Below are positions 57,067 through 64,000 of a stretch of 64,000 nucleotides of DNA, piece by piece. The notes beneath the pieces are model-generated. The model had not been told where the DNA came from and ran no database searches. It worked only from the letters and a program-made list of their open reading frames with translations. Both the position numbers and the translations under genes were made by a program. The stretch's first letter is position 1, and each line of letters begins with the position of its first letter. Source of the stretch: Bacillus sp. MM2020_1 (lineage in GTDB: Bacteria > Bacillota > Bacilli > Bacillales > Cytobacillaceae); NCBI GenBank assembly GCA_011250595.1, contig JAANMP010000007.1:62001-126000 (forward strand), in the 5' to 3' direction.

Positions 57067-57609
57067 CTATTTTTCTTGAATAGGGATAAAAACTTCTACT
57101 CCGAGTTCACTTTTTGAGAATTCCTTGACCACTACATCCAGTTGGTTCTTAGGGTCAGAAAGGAATGTTTCAATTAATTTACTTTTTATTATTATCCCGC
57201 TAAAGTCAAAAAAGAAACGAACTCCCTCTGATTGCGGGTCAATTGATATTGATAAATGATTTTCTTGAAAAACTTCAATTGCCTCGTTCAAACATTTAAA
57301 AAAATGATAAGTCCAATTGGTGATCGGTTCCTCATTCATTTGAAATGATTCCGAATCCTGAAGAACCTCATATTCAAGCTTAAAGGAAGGATTCTCCCAA
57401 TTAGACTTTAACAGCAACGAAGCAAATAAAGGCATTTTTAAATTTGATAGCTTGGACTCGTGCTGTGCTTCGATAATAATTTCGTCAATAACCGCTTTTG
57501 CCCGGTCGATTCGATTTAAATCCAAGTTCCCCTTAATTAATTGAAGCCTATTTAACCAATCATGTCGAGAATGCCGGAGCACCTCAACAATATCCCATTC
57601 TTTCTCCAT
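57067..57609 (-). CDS. spo0B: Sporulation initiation phosphotransferase Spo0B
   Basis: 180-aa phosphorelay protein passing phosphate from Spo0F to Spo0A. The four-helix dimerisation part contains R-H-S-R-H-D-W-L-N-R-L-Q-L-I-K-G-N-L; the histidine of R-H-D-W (residue 16) corresponds to the phosphorylated His of the family. The C-terminal part is a degenerate ATPase-like fold without nucleotide motifs, as expected. It is shorter at the N-terminus than B. subtilis Spo0B. Next to obg. Confidence 0.92.
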   Translation of the reverse strand: MEKEWDIVEVLRHSRHDWLNRLQLIKGNLDLNRIDRAKAVIDEIIIEAQHESKLSNLKMPLFASLLLKSNWENPSFKLEYEVLQDSESFQMNEEPITNWTYHFFKCLNEAIEVFQENHLSISIDPQSEGVRFFFDFSGIIIKSKLIETFLSDPKNQLDVVVKEFSKSELGVEVFIPIQEK

Positions 57610-57776
57610 ACGTACACTCCCACATTAAGTGTCACAACACTATTTTGCTGATAGTATATCAAAAAAATTACCATGAGTAAGCATTTTTATGTGATGAAAG
57701 ATCATTAGAGGCAAAAAGAAGCATCTACGAAGTCATTTTCCTGAAGAAAATTGGGAAGGAAAAATTCGTTATCAAA

Positions 57777-57809
57777 AAGAAAACTCTAACCAAACAGGTT
57801 AGAGTTTTC
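57777..57809 (-). terminator. Terminator after rpmA
   Basis: AAAACTCTAAC pairs with GTTAGAGTTTT around a six-base loop, then T-rich sequence, 12 bases past the rpmA stop. Confidence 0.87.
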
Positions 57810-57820
57810 GTTAGTAATCC

Positions 57821-58114
<294 letters not shown>

Positions 58115-58456
58115 TTATTCCACCTCCTGCTTTTTGAAGGTAATCTTTATGTGCTTCCCGTATTCTTCTTCAATCGCTCGTAATGAAACAGCCATTCCTT
58201 CGAGAAGAAGCTGCACTTTCTCTTGTGTACTTTCCGGAAGATTTTCCGGAATTACACAGTGGAGAAAACCAGGCTTGTTTTCAAACTCTGGAGTCACACC
58301 TGTTAAGGCATGCACTGCATTGATTGTCCCTACAGATACTGCCGAAGCCCCTGCACAAACGATATCCTCGCCATGCTTTGCAAACTTGGCATGTCCGCTC
58401 ATTGTAAACGACTGAATAGTTCCGGACTCAGTACGATTAATCCTAATTTGAATCAT
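58115..58456 (-). CDS. prp: Ribosomal-processing cysteine protease Prp (YsxB)
   Basis: 113-aa cysteine protease that cleaves the L27 N-terminal extension. The catalytic dyad is His22 (S-G-H-A) and Cys34 (D-I-V-C-A-G), the spacing known for the Staphylococcus enzyme. Sits between rplU and rpmA, the universal order in Firmicutes with the L27 extension. Confidence 0.95.
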   Translation of the reverse strand: MIQIRINRTESGTIQSFTMSGHAKFAKHGEDIVCAGASAVSVGTINAVHALTGVTPEFENKPGFLHCVIPENLPESTQEKVQLLLEGMAVSLRAIEEEYGKHIKITFKKQEVE

Positions 58457-58471
58457 CTATCCTTCAACACC

Positions 58472-58780
58472 TTACGCGTTGATTTTTTCGATGACTACTT
58501 TAGTGTAAGGTTGACGATGACCTTGCTTCTTACGGTTGTTTTTCTTCGCCTTGTACTTGAAAACAATGATTTTCTTTTGACGGCCTTGTTTTTCAACTTT
58601 AGCTGTAACTGTAGCGCCTGCAACAACAGGGCTTCCTACTTTTACATTTTCACCGCCAACGAAAAGAACTTTGTCAAAAGTAACTGTTTCACCAGCTTCA
58701 ACATCTAATTTCTCGATGTAGATAGCTTGGCCTTCTTCGACTTTCAATTGTTTACCGCCAGTTTCGATAATTGCGTACAT
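58472..58780 (-). CDS. rplU: Ribosomal protein L21 (bL21)
   Basis: 102-aa large-subunit protein from the ATG at 58778-58780 ([11 protein letters not shown]), with AAGGAGGTG seven bases upstream; three earlier codons are in frame but lie after that site. The basic C-terminal [17 protein letters not shown] region binds 23S rRNA. First gene of rplU-prp-rpmA, behind a structured leader. Confidence 0.97.
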   Translation of the reverse strand: MYAIIETGGKQLKVEEGQAIYIEKLDVEAGETVTFDKVLFVGGENVKVGSPVVAGATVTAKVEKQGRQKKIIVFKYKAKKNNRKKQGHRQPYTKVVIEKINA

Positions 58781-58794
58781 GAACTGCACCTCCT

Positions 58795-58895
58795 TATAAA
58801 CTCAGACTCGCCAGACACAGGCGCTTAAAGCATAATGCTAAAGACTTAATACCTGTTTTGTGCGGTTGTAGCACGGGTGCTACAAACATAACATT
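58795..58895 (-). promoter_or_regulatory. L21 leader (rplU autoregulatory RNA)
   Basis: Minus-strand leader with a GTAGCAC/GTGCTAC hairpin near its 5' end and a CAGG/CCTG helix enclosing an AGCATTATGCT palindrome, just before the rplU ribosome site. This fits the L21 leader family of Bacilli, through which L21 is thought to regulate its own operon. Assigned from position and fold, not alignment. Confidence 0.68.
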
Positions 58896-58898
58896 AAA

Positions 58899-58928
58899 AT
58901 CCTAACATAAAATAGGCAAAAGTGTCAA
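58899..58928 (-). promoter_or_regulatory. Sigma-A promoter of rplU operon
   Basis: TTGACA (58923-58928) and TAGGAT (58899-58904) with an 18-base spacer; transcription would start at the first leader hairpin. Confidence 0.78.
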
Positions 58929-58947
58929 TAGAAAATTAAGAACATCA

Positions 58948-60408
58948 TTAGGAATCCAATGCTTTTTGGGAGATCTCATTCACATTGCCAAACTGCTTCA
59001 AAACATAATAATGCCGGGGGGATGGCTGAACTGAAAAATACAGTTTGATATGAGTCAACTCTTCTAAAGCCTCCCGGTGGGCTTCATTTGGTCCTAACAG
59101 CGCCTCTTTCACCTTTTCGGTGGTTTCCACCAAGACTGCCTCGAATTCAGAATTACGGTGCTCTAAGAGCTCACGTTCAAGCCTGAAGCCAACCGTTTCC
59201 GGACTAAGGATTTTGCCCGTCCCATCACAAACAGGGCATTTGACCTCAAGTGCCTCAGAAAGGGTGACCTTGGTCTTCTTTCTCGTCAGTTGAAGAATGC
59301 CGAGCGGTGTAAAGCCAATCATTTTTGTTCGTTTCTGATCCTTGGTTAATTCCGCTTCAATCAGGGTGAGAATCGATTGCTTGTCCTTTTCACGGGTCAT
59401 ATCAATGAAATCGATGAGAATGATGCCGCCAATATCACGGAGTCGCAGCTGCCTCACTACTTCTTTTGCAGCAAACTGGTTGGTTTTTAAGACCGTTTCC
59501 TGATAGTCCGTCTTCCCGGAAAATTTCCCAGTATTTACATCTATGATCGTTAATGCTTCCGTTTCGTCAAAAATAAGGTAGGCGCCTGTTTCAAGCCAGA
59601 CGATGTGCTTGAGGGCTTTATCAATTTCATGTTCCATTTTATGTACAGAAAAAATATTCTCTTTTCCATTGTAGTAAGTATGGTTGACCTGATTGTTTTT
59701 CTCCTCAAGCTGTTTTTTAAGGGCTAAATCGTCGACAATTACTTCTCCACTCGACATTCTCCCAACCTGGTCCAAAATCATTTCAATAAAAGAATCTTTT
59801 TGAAAAATTGGCCCTGGTTTTTTTAAAGCAGCTGCTTTCTGCAATAGTTCCTGGTGATATTGGCGCAGGTTCGTTAATTCAGACAGGATTTCTTCTTCTG
59901 TACTCGAAATGGCTGAGGTACGGAAAATAACCCCCTCTTCCACTGTTTTCAAGCGACTGCCCATACGGCGAAACGCTGCTTTTTGTCCTTCATCGGCAAT
60001 TCTTTTGGAAACTGCCACGTAGCGACCTTTTGGCATGTAGATGAGATTGGGCCCTTGTATTTCAATTATCCCCGTCACTCGCGCACCTTTGGTCCCGGTT
60101 GCATCCTTATTGACCTGAACCAGCATTTTTTCACCCTGGTGGGCAAAGGAAGTGACAGACTTTTGTTTTTCGGAAGATAAGAGATACGAAGGCAGCGTAT
60201 CCCGGTGTAAATAGGCATTTTTCTCTTCACCAATATCAATGAAGACCGCATTCATCCCCGGTAGAACTTTCGTTACTGTCCCATAATAAATATTACCGAC
60301 CAGTGATCGATGTTCTGGCCGGTCAAAAATGATATTTTCCACACGGTTGTTTTTCAGATAAGCAAATCGCTTTTCGCGTGAGTTGTAATTAACTATTAAT
60401 GTTTCCAA
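58948..60408 (-). CDS. rng: Rne/Rng family ribonuclease (RNase G-like)
   Basis: 486-aa endoribonuclease of the RNase E/G family. An S1 domain (Y-Y-G-T-V-T-K-V-L-P-G-M, residues about 35-110) is followed by the catalytic region with D-V-N-T-G and G-I-I-L-I-D-F-I-D-M, and the zinc-link C-P-V-C-D-G-T-G. The start is TTG at 60406-60408 with GAGGT upstream. B. subtilis lacks this family but several other Bacillaceae carry it here beside rplU. Its co-existence with RNase Y is expected but not visible in this window. Confidence 0.94.
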   Translation of the reverse strand: METLIVNYNSREKRFAYLKNNRVENIIFDRPEHRSLVGNIYYGTVTKVLPGMNAVFIDIGEEKNAYLHRDTLPSYLLSSEKQKSVTSFAHQGEKMLVQVNKDATGTKGARVTGIIEIQGPNLIYMPKGRYVAVSKRIADEGQKAAFRRMGSRLKTVEEGVIFRTSAISSTEEEILSELTNLRQYHQELLQKAAALKKPGPIFQKDSFIEMILDQVGRMSSGEVIVDDLALKKQLEEKNNQVNHTYYNGKENIFSVHKMEHEIDKALKHIVWLETGAYLIFDETEALTIIDVNTGKFSGKTDYQETVLKTNQFAAKEVVRQLRLRDIGGIILIDFIDMTREKDKQSILTLIEAELTKDQKRTKMIGFTPLGILQLTRKKTKVTLSEALEVKCPVCDGTGKILSPETVGFRLERELLEHRNSEFEAVLVETTEKVKEALLGPNEAHREALEELTHIKLYFSVQPSPRHYYVLKQFGNVNEISQKALDS

Positions 60409-60477
60409 TCAAGCGACCTCACTTTTTTCTTTTTATTATACCTTTTTTAATTATCTTGTTAAACTTGTCTGTTGATT

Positions 60478-60600
60478 TCCGCTCCAGGCGCTTCGCTTTC
60501 CGCGGGCGTGCCGGGGAGCCTCCTCGGCGCAAGCGCCTGCGGGGTCTCCCCTGCCCCGTCCTCCCGCAGGAGTCTTCGCGCCTTCCGCTCCAATCAACAG
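60478..60600. repeat. GC-rich interspersed palindromic element
   Basis: About 120 bases far richer in G+C than its surroundings. It starts TTTCCGCTCCAGGCGCTTCG and ends GCGCCTTCCGCTCCAATCAA, with internal GGCGCAAGCGCC and CCTGCGGGG/CCCGCAGG inverted repeats. Such elements are dispersed in Bacillaceae genomes. It sits between rng and spoIVFB. Confidence 0.75.
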
Positions 60601-60607
60601 AGCATCC

Positions 60608-61474
60608 TTAATAAGAAAAAAGAAGGTCGCTGATTTTGTCGGTTAGTCGTTTTTCGGTGAAGTAGGCGTGCAATAGTTCGTTTTCGTCTAACATTCCTTT
60701 TTCTTTGCCGTCTGCTTCGACGATGATGGGATGTTTACAGCCGCGTTGGAATTTTTCTAAGACGTGAATTAGCAGCTCCTCTTCATTGGCTTCTATCGGT
60801 TTCAGGGTCCGTAAATTGGATTTTTTCCCATAATAACGCTCCAATAAAAATCTCATAAAAATAAAGCGCCGTTGCTTCCATTCGTGGTAAAGAGAGAAAT
60901 AGAGGAATCCGATGATGACCCAGACATTGATATGGGTCGGGGCTGCGATTGCAATGATCAGCGAAAAGATGGATAGACTGACCCACGAAAGGATGAGCGT
61001 TAGACGATGAGCGCTCGGGAAGGAACTTTTTAATGAGAGCAGTAAAAATACCAGTTTCCCGCCATCCAGCGGCCAAACCGGAAAAAAATTAAACACAAAA
61101 ATCATTAGGTTATAGCTTAAGAATAGTTGAAAAAGGTCTTCAGGCATTAAGTTGACGCTAACCAACCCGTAGGCTAGAGCCACCATCCATACATGCTGGA
61201 GCGGCCCAGCAAGAACGACAATCGTCTCTTCTCGTAACGGTCGATTGCCATGCTCATCCATTTCTGCAACACCGCCAAACGGCAGCAGGGTAATTTTCTT
61301 GATTCTCCATGAAAAAAAAGAAGCCGCAGCAGCATGCCCCATTTCATGAATAAAGATAATTCCAAGTAGCAAACAAAGCTCAAGGAAATGAGCGGTAACA
61401 ATGGAAAGTCCAATCACAATCCACAACAAGGGATGGATACTTATCAGCCGGAATAAATATAGAACTCTATTCAA
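60608..61474 (-). CDS. spoIVFB: Sporulation intramembrane metalloprotease SpoIVFB
   Basis: 288-aa site-2-type zinc protease that cleaves pro-sigma-K. The HExxH motif is H-E-M-G-H at residues 43-47 in a transmembrane segment; the second ligand motif F-P-V-W-P-L-D-G-G is near residue 130. About six membrane segments, then a cytoplasmic CBS-like domain. TTG start at 61472-61474 overlapping the spoIVFA stop by eight bases. Its inhibitor complex partners are SpoIVFA (adjacent) and BofA. Confidence 0.96.
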   Translation of the reverse strand: MNRVLYLFRLISIHPLLWIVIGLSIVTAHFLELCLLLGIIFIHEMGHAAAASFFSWRIKKITLLPFGGVAEMDEHGNRPLREETIVVLAGPLQHVWMVALAYGLVSVNLMPEDLFQLFLSYNLMIFVFNFFPVWPLDGGKLVFLLLSLKSSFPSAHRLTLILSWVSLSIFSLIIAIAAPTHINVWVIIGFLYFSLYHEWKQRRFIFMRFLLERYYGKKSNLRTLKPIEANEEELLIHVLEKFQRGCKHPIIVEADGKEKGMLDENELLHAYFTEKRLTDKISDLLFSY

Positions 61475-62255
61475 AGCGAATCACCTGGATTGGATCGATG
61501 AAATCATCGCCTTTTTTTATCGCAAAGTAATATTTTCCTTTGGTTTTATCTTCTCCTGTAGACACTGAAACCGTGCCAACCACTTGTCTTTTTTCGATAT
61601 ATTCATATAAGTTAACCTTGATTTCGTCTAAGTTTCCATACCATGTCTCGGTCGAATCTGAATGCTGAATAATAACTGTTTTTCCTAAATCCTCCTTCAC
61701 ACCTGCGAAGGTAACGATGCCATCATTAATCGTTTGAACAGCAGCCCCTTTTCCTGTTTCAATCATGATACCCTGACCGTTTTTTTCAAAGTTTTCAAGG
61801 ATTTTCCCCATCGCTGGGACGGAAAATGCCTTTTCAGTCACCTCTTTTTTTCCGGTTTGATCTTTTTCAGAAAATGGCAAGAGTGCTAGTGGCTTTCCAA
61901 ATTTGCTTTCGTACCAGTTTGAGACAACCGCAAACTTAAAATCCTTTTCCATCGTTTTGGCGACCACATCCCTGGCCGGCTCAAAAGCAGCCGAATGATT
62001 CCGAAATAGGATGGCAATTACTAGAAACAGGAGGACCGAGGACAATATTTTGAAAAAAAATACTTCCTTCTTAAATAATGGATGCCCGTCATCGCCATTA
62101 CTACTTCCTGAAGGTGTAAATTGATTAAATCCATATTTTTCATCGTCACTTGGCCAAGTAATTTGGCGGTCAGGACTTTTAACAGTAGTCGTTCCTTTAT
62201 CATTTTTCCGCCTTGCGATTCGTCGCCGAATTTCTTCCGGTGTAGACCGCGTCAT
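61467..62255 (-). CDS. spoIVFA: Stage IV sporulation protein SpoIVFA
   Basis: About 262-aa membrane protein that anchors and restrains SpoIVFB. Basic N-terminus with R-R-R-I-A-R-R-K, one transmembrane segment around residues 75-92 (F-F-F-K-I-L-S-S-V-L-L-F), and an extracytoplasmic degenerate M23/LytM domain (G-I-V-T-F-A-G-V-K-E-D-L-G-K-T-V-I-I-Q-H) that lacks the full zinc set. I prefer the ATG at 62253-62255; others lie 6 and 84 bases upstream. A sigma-E promoter lies just before. Confidence 0.92.
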   Translation of the reverse strand: MTRSTPEEIRRRIARRKNDKGTTTVKSPDRQITWPSDDEKYGFNQFTPSGSSNGDDGHPLFKKEVFFFKILSSVLLFLVIAILFRNHSAAFEPARDVVAKTMEKDFKFAVVSNWYESKFGKPLALLPFSEKDQTGKKEVTEKAFSVPAMGKILENFEKNGQGIMIETGKGAAVQTINDGIVTFAGVKEDLGKTVIIQHSDSTETWYGNLDEIKVNLYEYIEKRQVVGTVSVSTGEDKTKGKYYFAIKKGDDFIDPIQVIRFE

Positions 62256-62287
62256 CCCCATCAACCCTTTTCCCACTAATTTGTACA

Positions 62288-62317
62288 AGTCTATGAGGGA
62301 GAATGAAAGAGTATGTC
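62288..62317 (-). promoter_or_regulatory. Sigma-E-type promoter of spoIVFAB
   Basis: GACATACT (62310-62317) and CATAGACT (62288-62295) with a 14-base spacer, about 6/8 and 7/8 of the sigma-E consensus. spoIVFAB is a sigma-E operon in B. subtilis. The upstream ATG at 62337-62339 lies before this promoter, which supports the later start. Confidence 0.72.
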
Positions 62318-62319
62318 TG

Positions 62320-62358
62320 AAAAAAAACAGCCTGTCCACAGGATTATGGGCAGGCTGC
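62320..62358 (-). terminator. Terminator between minD and spoIVFA
   Basis: CAGCCTG pairs with CAGGCTG around a loop of about 16 bases with further internal pairing (CCCAT/TGTGG region), followed by eight T on the minus strand. Confidence 0.75.
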
Positions 62359-62394
62359 TAATAATAAAAATAAATTTCTTTGTACTTAGATTAG

Positions 62395-62456
62395 TGTCTA
62401 GCTCCAGCACCCAACGGCTAGTGGACTTTGCTAAACGGGTGCTTCCGCTTTTCTTT
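62395..62456 (+). repeat. Short copy of TAGCTCCAGC-type repeat
   Basis: TGTCTAGCTCCAGCACCC to GGGTGCTTCCGCTTTTC with GGCTAGTGGACTTTGC inside; same orientation as 25595. Ends two bases before the minD stop codon. Confidence 0.82.
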
Positions 62457-63260
62457 TTATCGTACACCAAAGAACTTTTTAATTTTTTTGAAGACGCCTT
62501 GGTTTGCATCTTCAAGGGACTGCAATGGAATGGATTCACCAAGAATCCGTCTGGCTATATTTCGATAAGCAATCGATGCTTTGTTATTTGGATTGAGGGC
62601 AATTGGTTCACCGTGGTTTGATGCTTTAATCACCTCGTCATCGTCCGCAACGATGCCAATCAGCTCGATCGATAAATGCTGGGTGACTTCATCAATCTCA
62701 AGCATATCACCATTTTTCACCATATGATTTCGAATCCGGTTGATAACTAATTTCGGCGATTCCATATCGGGTTGCTTTTCAAGCAGGCCAATGATTCGGT
62801 CGGCATCCCGTACAGCAGAAGCTTCTGGCGTGGTAACGACAATCGCCTTATCTGCTCCAGCGATAGCGTTTTGGAATCCTTGTTCAATTCCGGCTGGGCA
62901 ATCAATAATGATATAATCATAATCTTGCTTTAATTCTAAGATCAGTTCTTTCATTTGCTCTGGCTTCACAGCTGATTTATCAACGGTTTGCGCAGCCGGC
63001 AGTAAATATAATAACCCATCAAATCGTTTGTCCTTCACAAGCGCTTGATGAATTTTGCATCTTTTTTCGACGACATCAACCAAATCATAAATGATTCGGT
63101 TTTCAAGTCCCATAACGACATCCAAGTTGCGAAGACCAATGTCTGTATCTACTAGACATACCTTTTTTCCTTGAAGGGCTAATGATGTGCCGATATTAGC
63201 AGAAGTTGTTGTTTTTCCTACTCCACCCTTACCGGATGTAATTACTATTGCCTCTCCCAC
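62457..63260 (-). CDS. minD: Septum site-determining ATPase MinD
   Basis: 267-aa deviant Walker A ATPase (G-K-G-G-V-G-K-T-T, residues about 10-18) that binds the membrane through its C-terminal amphipathic helix V-F-K-K-I-K-K-F-F-G-V. It recruits MinC to block division at the poles; in B. subtilis it is linked to DivIVA through MinJ. GTG start at 63258-63260, right after the minC stop. Confidence 0.98.
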   Translation of the reverse strand: MGEAIVITSGKGGVGKTTTSANIGTSLALQGKKVCLVDTDIGLRNLDVVMGLENRIIYDLVDVVEKRCKIHQALVKDKRFDGLLYLLPAAQTVDKSAVKPEQMKELILELKQDYDYIIIDCPAGIEQGFQNAIAGADKAIVVTTPEASAVRDADRIIGLLEKQPDMESPKLVINRIRNHMVKNGDMLEIDEVTQHLSIELIGIVADDDEVIKASNHGEPIALNPNNKASIAYRNIARRILGESIPLQSLEDANQGVFKKIKKFFGVR

Positions 63261-63261
63261 T

Positions 63262-63942
63262 TTAATGTCCCCCTTCTAATCTCGTTAAATTAGGTCTTAA
63301 TTGGATTAAAACTTGTAATCTATCAACAATGATTTGGCGGTTATCATCAATGTAAGCACATTCCATTTCCCGATTCTCATTGCTTTGGATGCTGTCTGGT
63401 GCTCTATTTAAACAATCACTAATTCGAAGCTGGGATGGTTTCATTCTTGACGCAGCGATGACAGCTTGGTCATTGCCATAGCAGCCGGCGTGGGCTATAC
63501 CTTTTAATGTTCCCATGATAAAAATGTTTCCGCCTGCCATCACCGTACCACCCGGATTGACATCGCCAATTAATAGCAGGTCACCTGGCACTTCAAGGAC
63601 TTGTCCTGAACGAATAATTCTCGAAACCGTTACGACCTCCGTATCAGCCAGTAACCTTCCTGCTTCTTCCTTTGTGATTACGTTTGATTCAATATCATCA
63701 ACTTCAAAATTCTTCTTGTGACGAATTAAGTCCTTTAGCTCTCCCCGCTGCGATTCCGTTAAATAGCGGTTGCCGATTTCCACCTTGACGGAGGTTAAAT
63801 GACGCTCATCCTGTGTCCTGGCATTTGCTGAAAGCTTATGATCAAGTTCCCTTTTAAGTTCTTCGTAGGAACAGCTATCGTCAAGATGAAGGACAAGACC
63901 TTCCTTCGTTCCTTTTATTGTAACATTTTGCCGTTTTTTCAT
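63262..63942 (-). CDS. minC: Septum site-determining protein MinC
   Basis: 226-aa division inhibitor. N-terminal FtsZ-interacting domain (residues 1-105) and C-terminal beta-helix with repeated G-x-x-x-x-G-N steps ([22 protein letters not shown]), which binds MinD. GGTG site before the ATG. The mreBCD genes usually lie just upstream, beyond the window edge. Confidence 0.97.
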   Translation of the reverse strand: MKKRQNVTIKGTKEGLVLHLDDSCSYEELKRELDHKLSANARTQDERHLTSVKVEIGNRYLTESQRGELKDLIRHKKNFEVDDIESNVITKEEAGRLLADTEVVTVSRIIRSGQVLEVPGDLLLIGDVNPGGTVMAGGNIFIMGTLKGIAHAGCYGNDQAVIAASRMKPSQLRISDCLNRAPDSIQSNENREMECAYIDDNRQIIVDRLQVLIQLRPNLTRLEGGH

Positions 63943-64000
63943 GGAGAAATTTTCACCTCATAATAAGAAAGCAATTTCGAAACAGGCATAAATCATTCGT

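Noticed and set aside
57067..57609. Spo0B as a truncated gene
   Set aside because: It is shorter at the N-terminus than in B. subtilis, but the phosphorylated His region and C-terminal domain are intact and no upstream in-frame start exists, so it looks complete.

Overview
This window is a conserved chromosomal core segment of a spore-forming member of the Bacillaceae. The gene order follows the Bacillus subtilis stretch from the udk/trhP side through alaS, recD2, mnmA, cymR, aspS/hisS, relA, recJ, secDF, spoVB, ruvAB, safA, nadABC, obg, spo0B, rplU/rpmA and spoIVFAB to minCD. Many products match the B. subtilis ones nearly domain for domain. AT-rich spacers, strong GGAGG ribosome binding sites, T-box leaders, a 6S RNA at the aspS/tcdA junction and several sporulation genes support this. 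The interspersed repeats recall Neobacillus/Mesobacillus-type genomes rather than B. subtilis itself, but that placement is an inference. Almost all genes are on the minus strand; no tRNA, rRNA, prophage or IS transposase was seen.

Layout. 1-2.9 kb: trhP2, trhP1 and trmR, which together make (m)o5U34 in tRNA, behind a strongly folded leader or small RNA. 2.9-8.3 kb: mltG, then yrzB-ruvX-ireB-alaS behind an alanine T-box (specifier GCU). 8.3-16.4 kb: AI-2E-type permease, small proteins, recD2, a TPR protein, mnmA with its cysteine desulfurase, and cymR. 16.6-17.9 kb: rarA on the plus strand. 17.9-21.3 kb: an insert absent from the B. subtilis order, with an ABC-2 transporter pair, a NERD-domain nuclease-like protein and a tandem array of palindromic 52-bp units. 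21.3-26.3 kb: tcdA, 6S RNA, aspS-hisS behind a histidine T-box (specifier CAC), and a 58-aa protein. 26.4-36.4 kb: amidase, dtd, relA, apt, recJ, secDF, comN. 36.5-39.6 kb: spoVB, a DUF421 protein and a TIGR04086 membrane protein that appears to lack a normal start codon. 39.6-46.8 kb: yajC-tgt-queA-ruvB-ruvA, bofC, coxA and a kinase-like phosphotransferase. 46.7-54.2 kb: a very repetitive SafA, then nadABC divergent from nifS-niaR. 54.3-64 kb: pheA-pheB-obg-spo0B, rpmA-prp-rplU, RNase G-like gene, spoIVFB-spoIVFA, minD-minC.

Themes. The window is rich in tRNA biology: aminoacylation (AlaS, AspS, HisS), proofreading (Dtd) and wobble or anticodon-loop modification (TrhP1/2, TrmR, MnmA with desulfurase, Tgt, QueA, TcdA). 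A second theme is sporulation (Spo0B, SpoIVFA/B, BofC, SpoVB, SafA, CoxA), with recognisable sigma-E-type promoters before spoVB and spoIVFA. A third is NAD synthesis with its own repressor. Regulation by RNA is visible at four loci (two T-boxes, the L21 leader and 6S RNA), plus one unassigned structured RNA upstream of trmR.

Several repeat families lie between genes: a TAGCTCCAGC-type element with six copies (short and about 150-bp forms), a GC-rich palindromic element after rng, a GGTGTCAGGCACC terminator palindrome, a 52-bp palindrome array and a 21-bp degenerate tandem repeat. The best candidates for something undescribed are the trmR-leader RNA, the NERD gene with its adjoining palindrome array, and the AUC-start gene.
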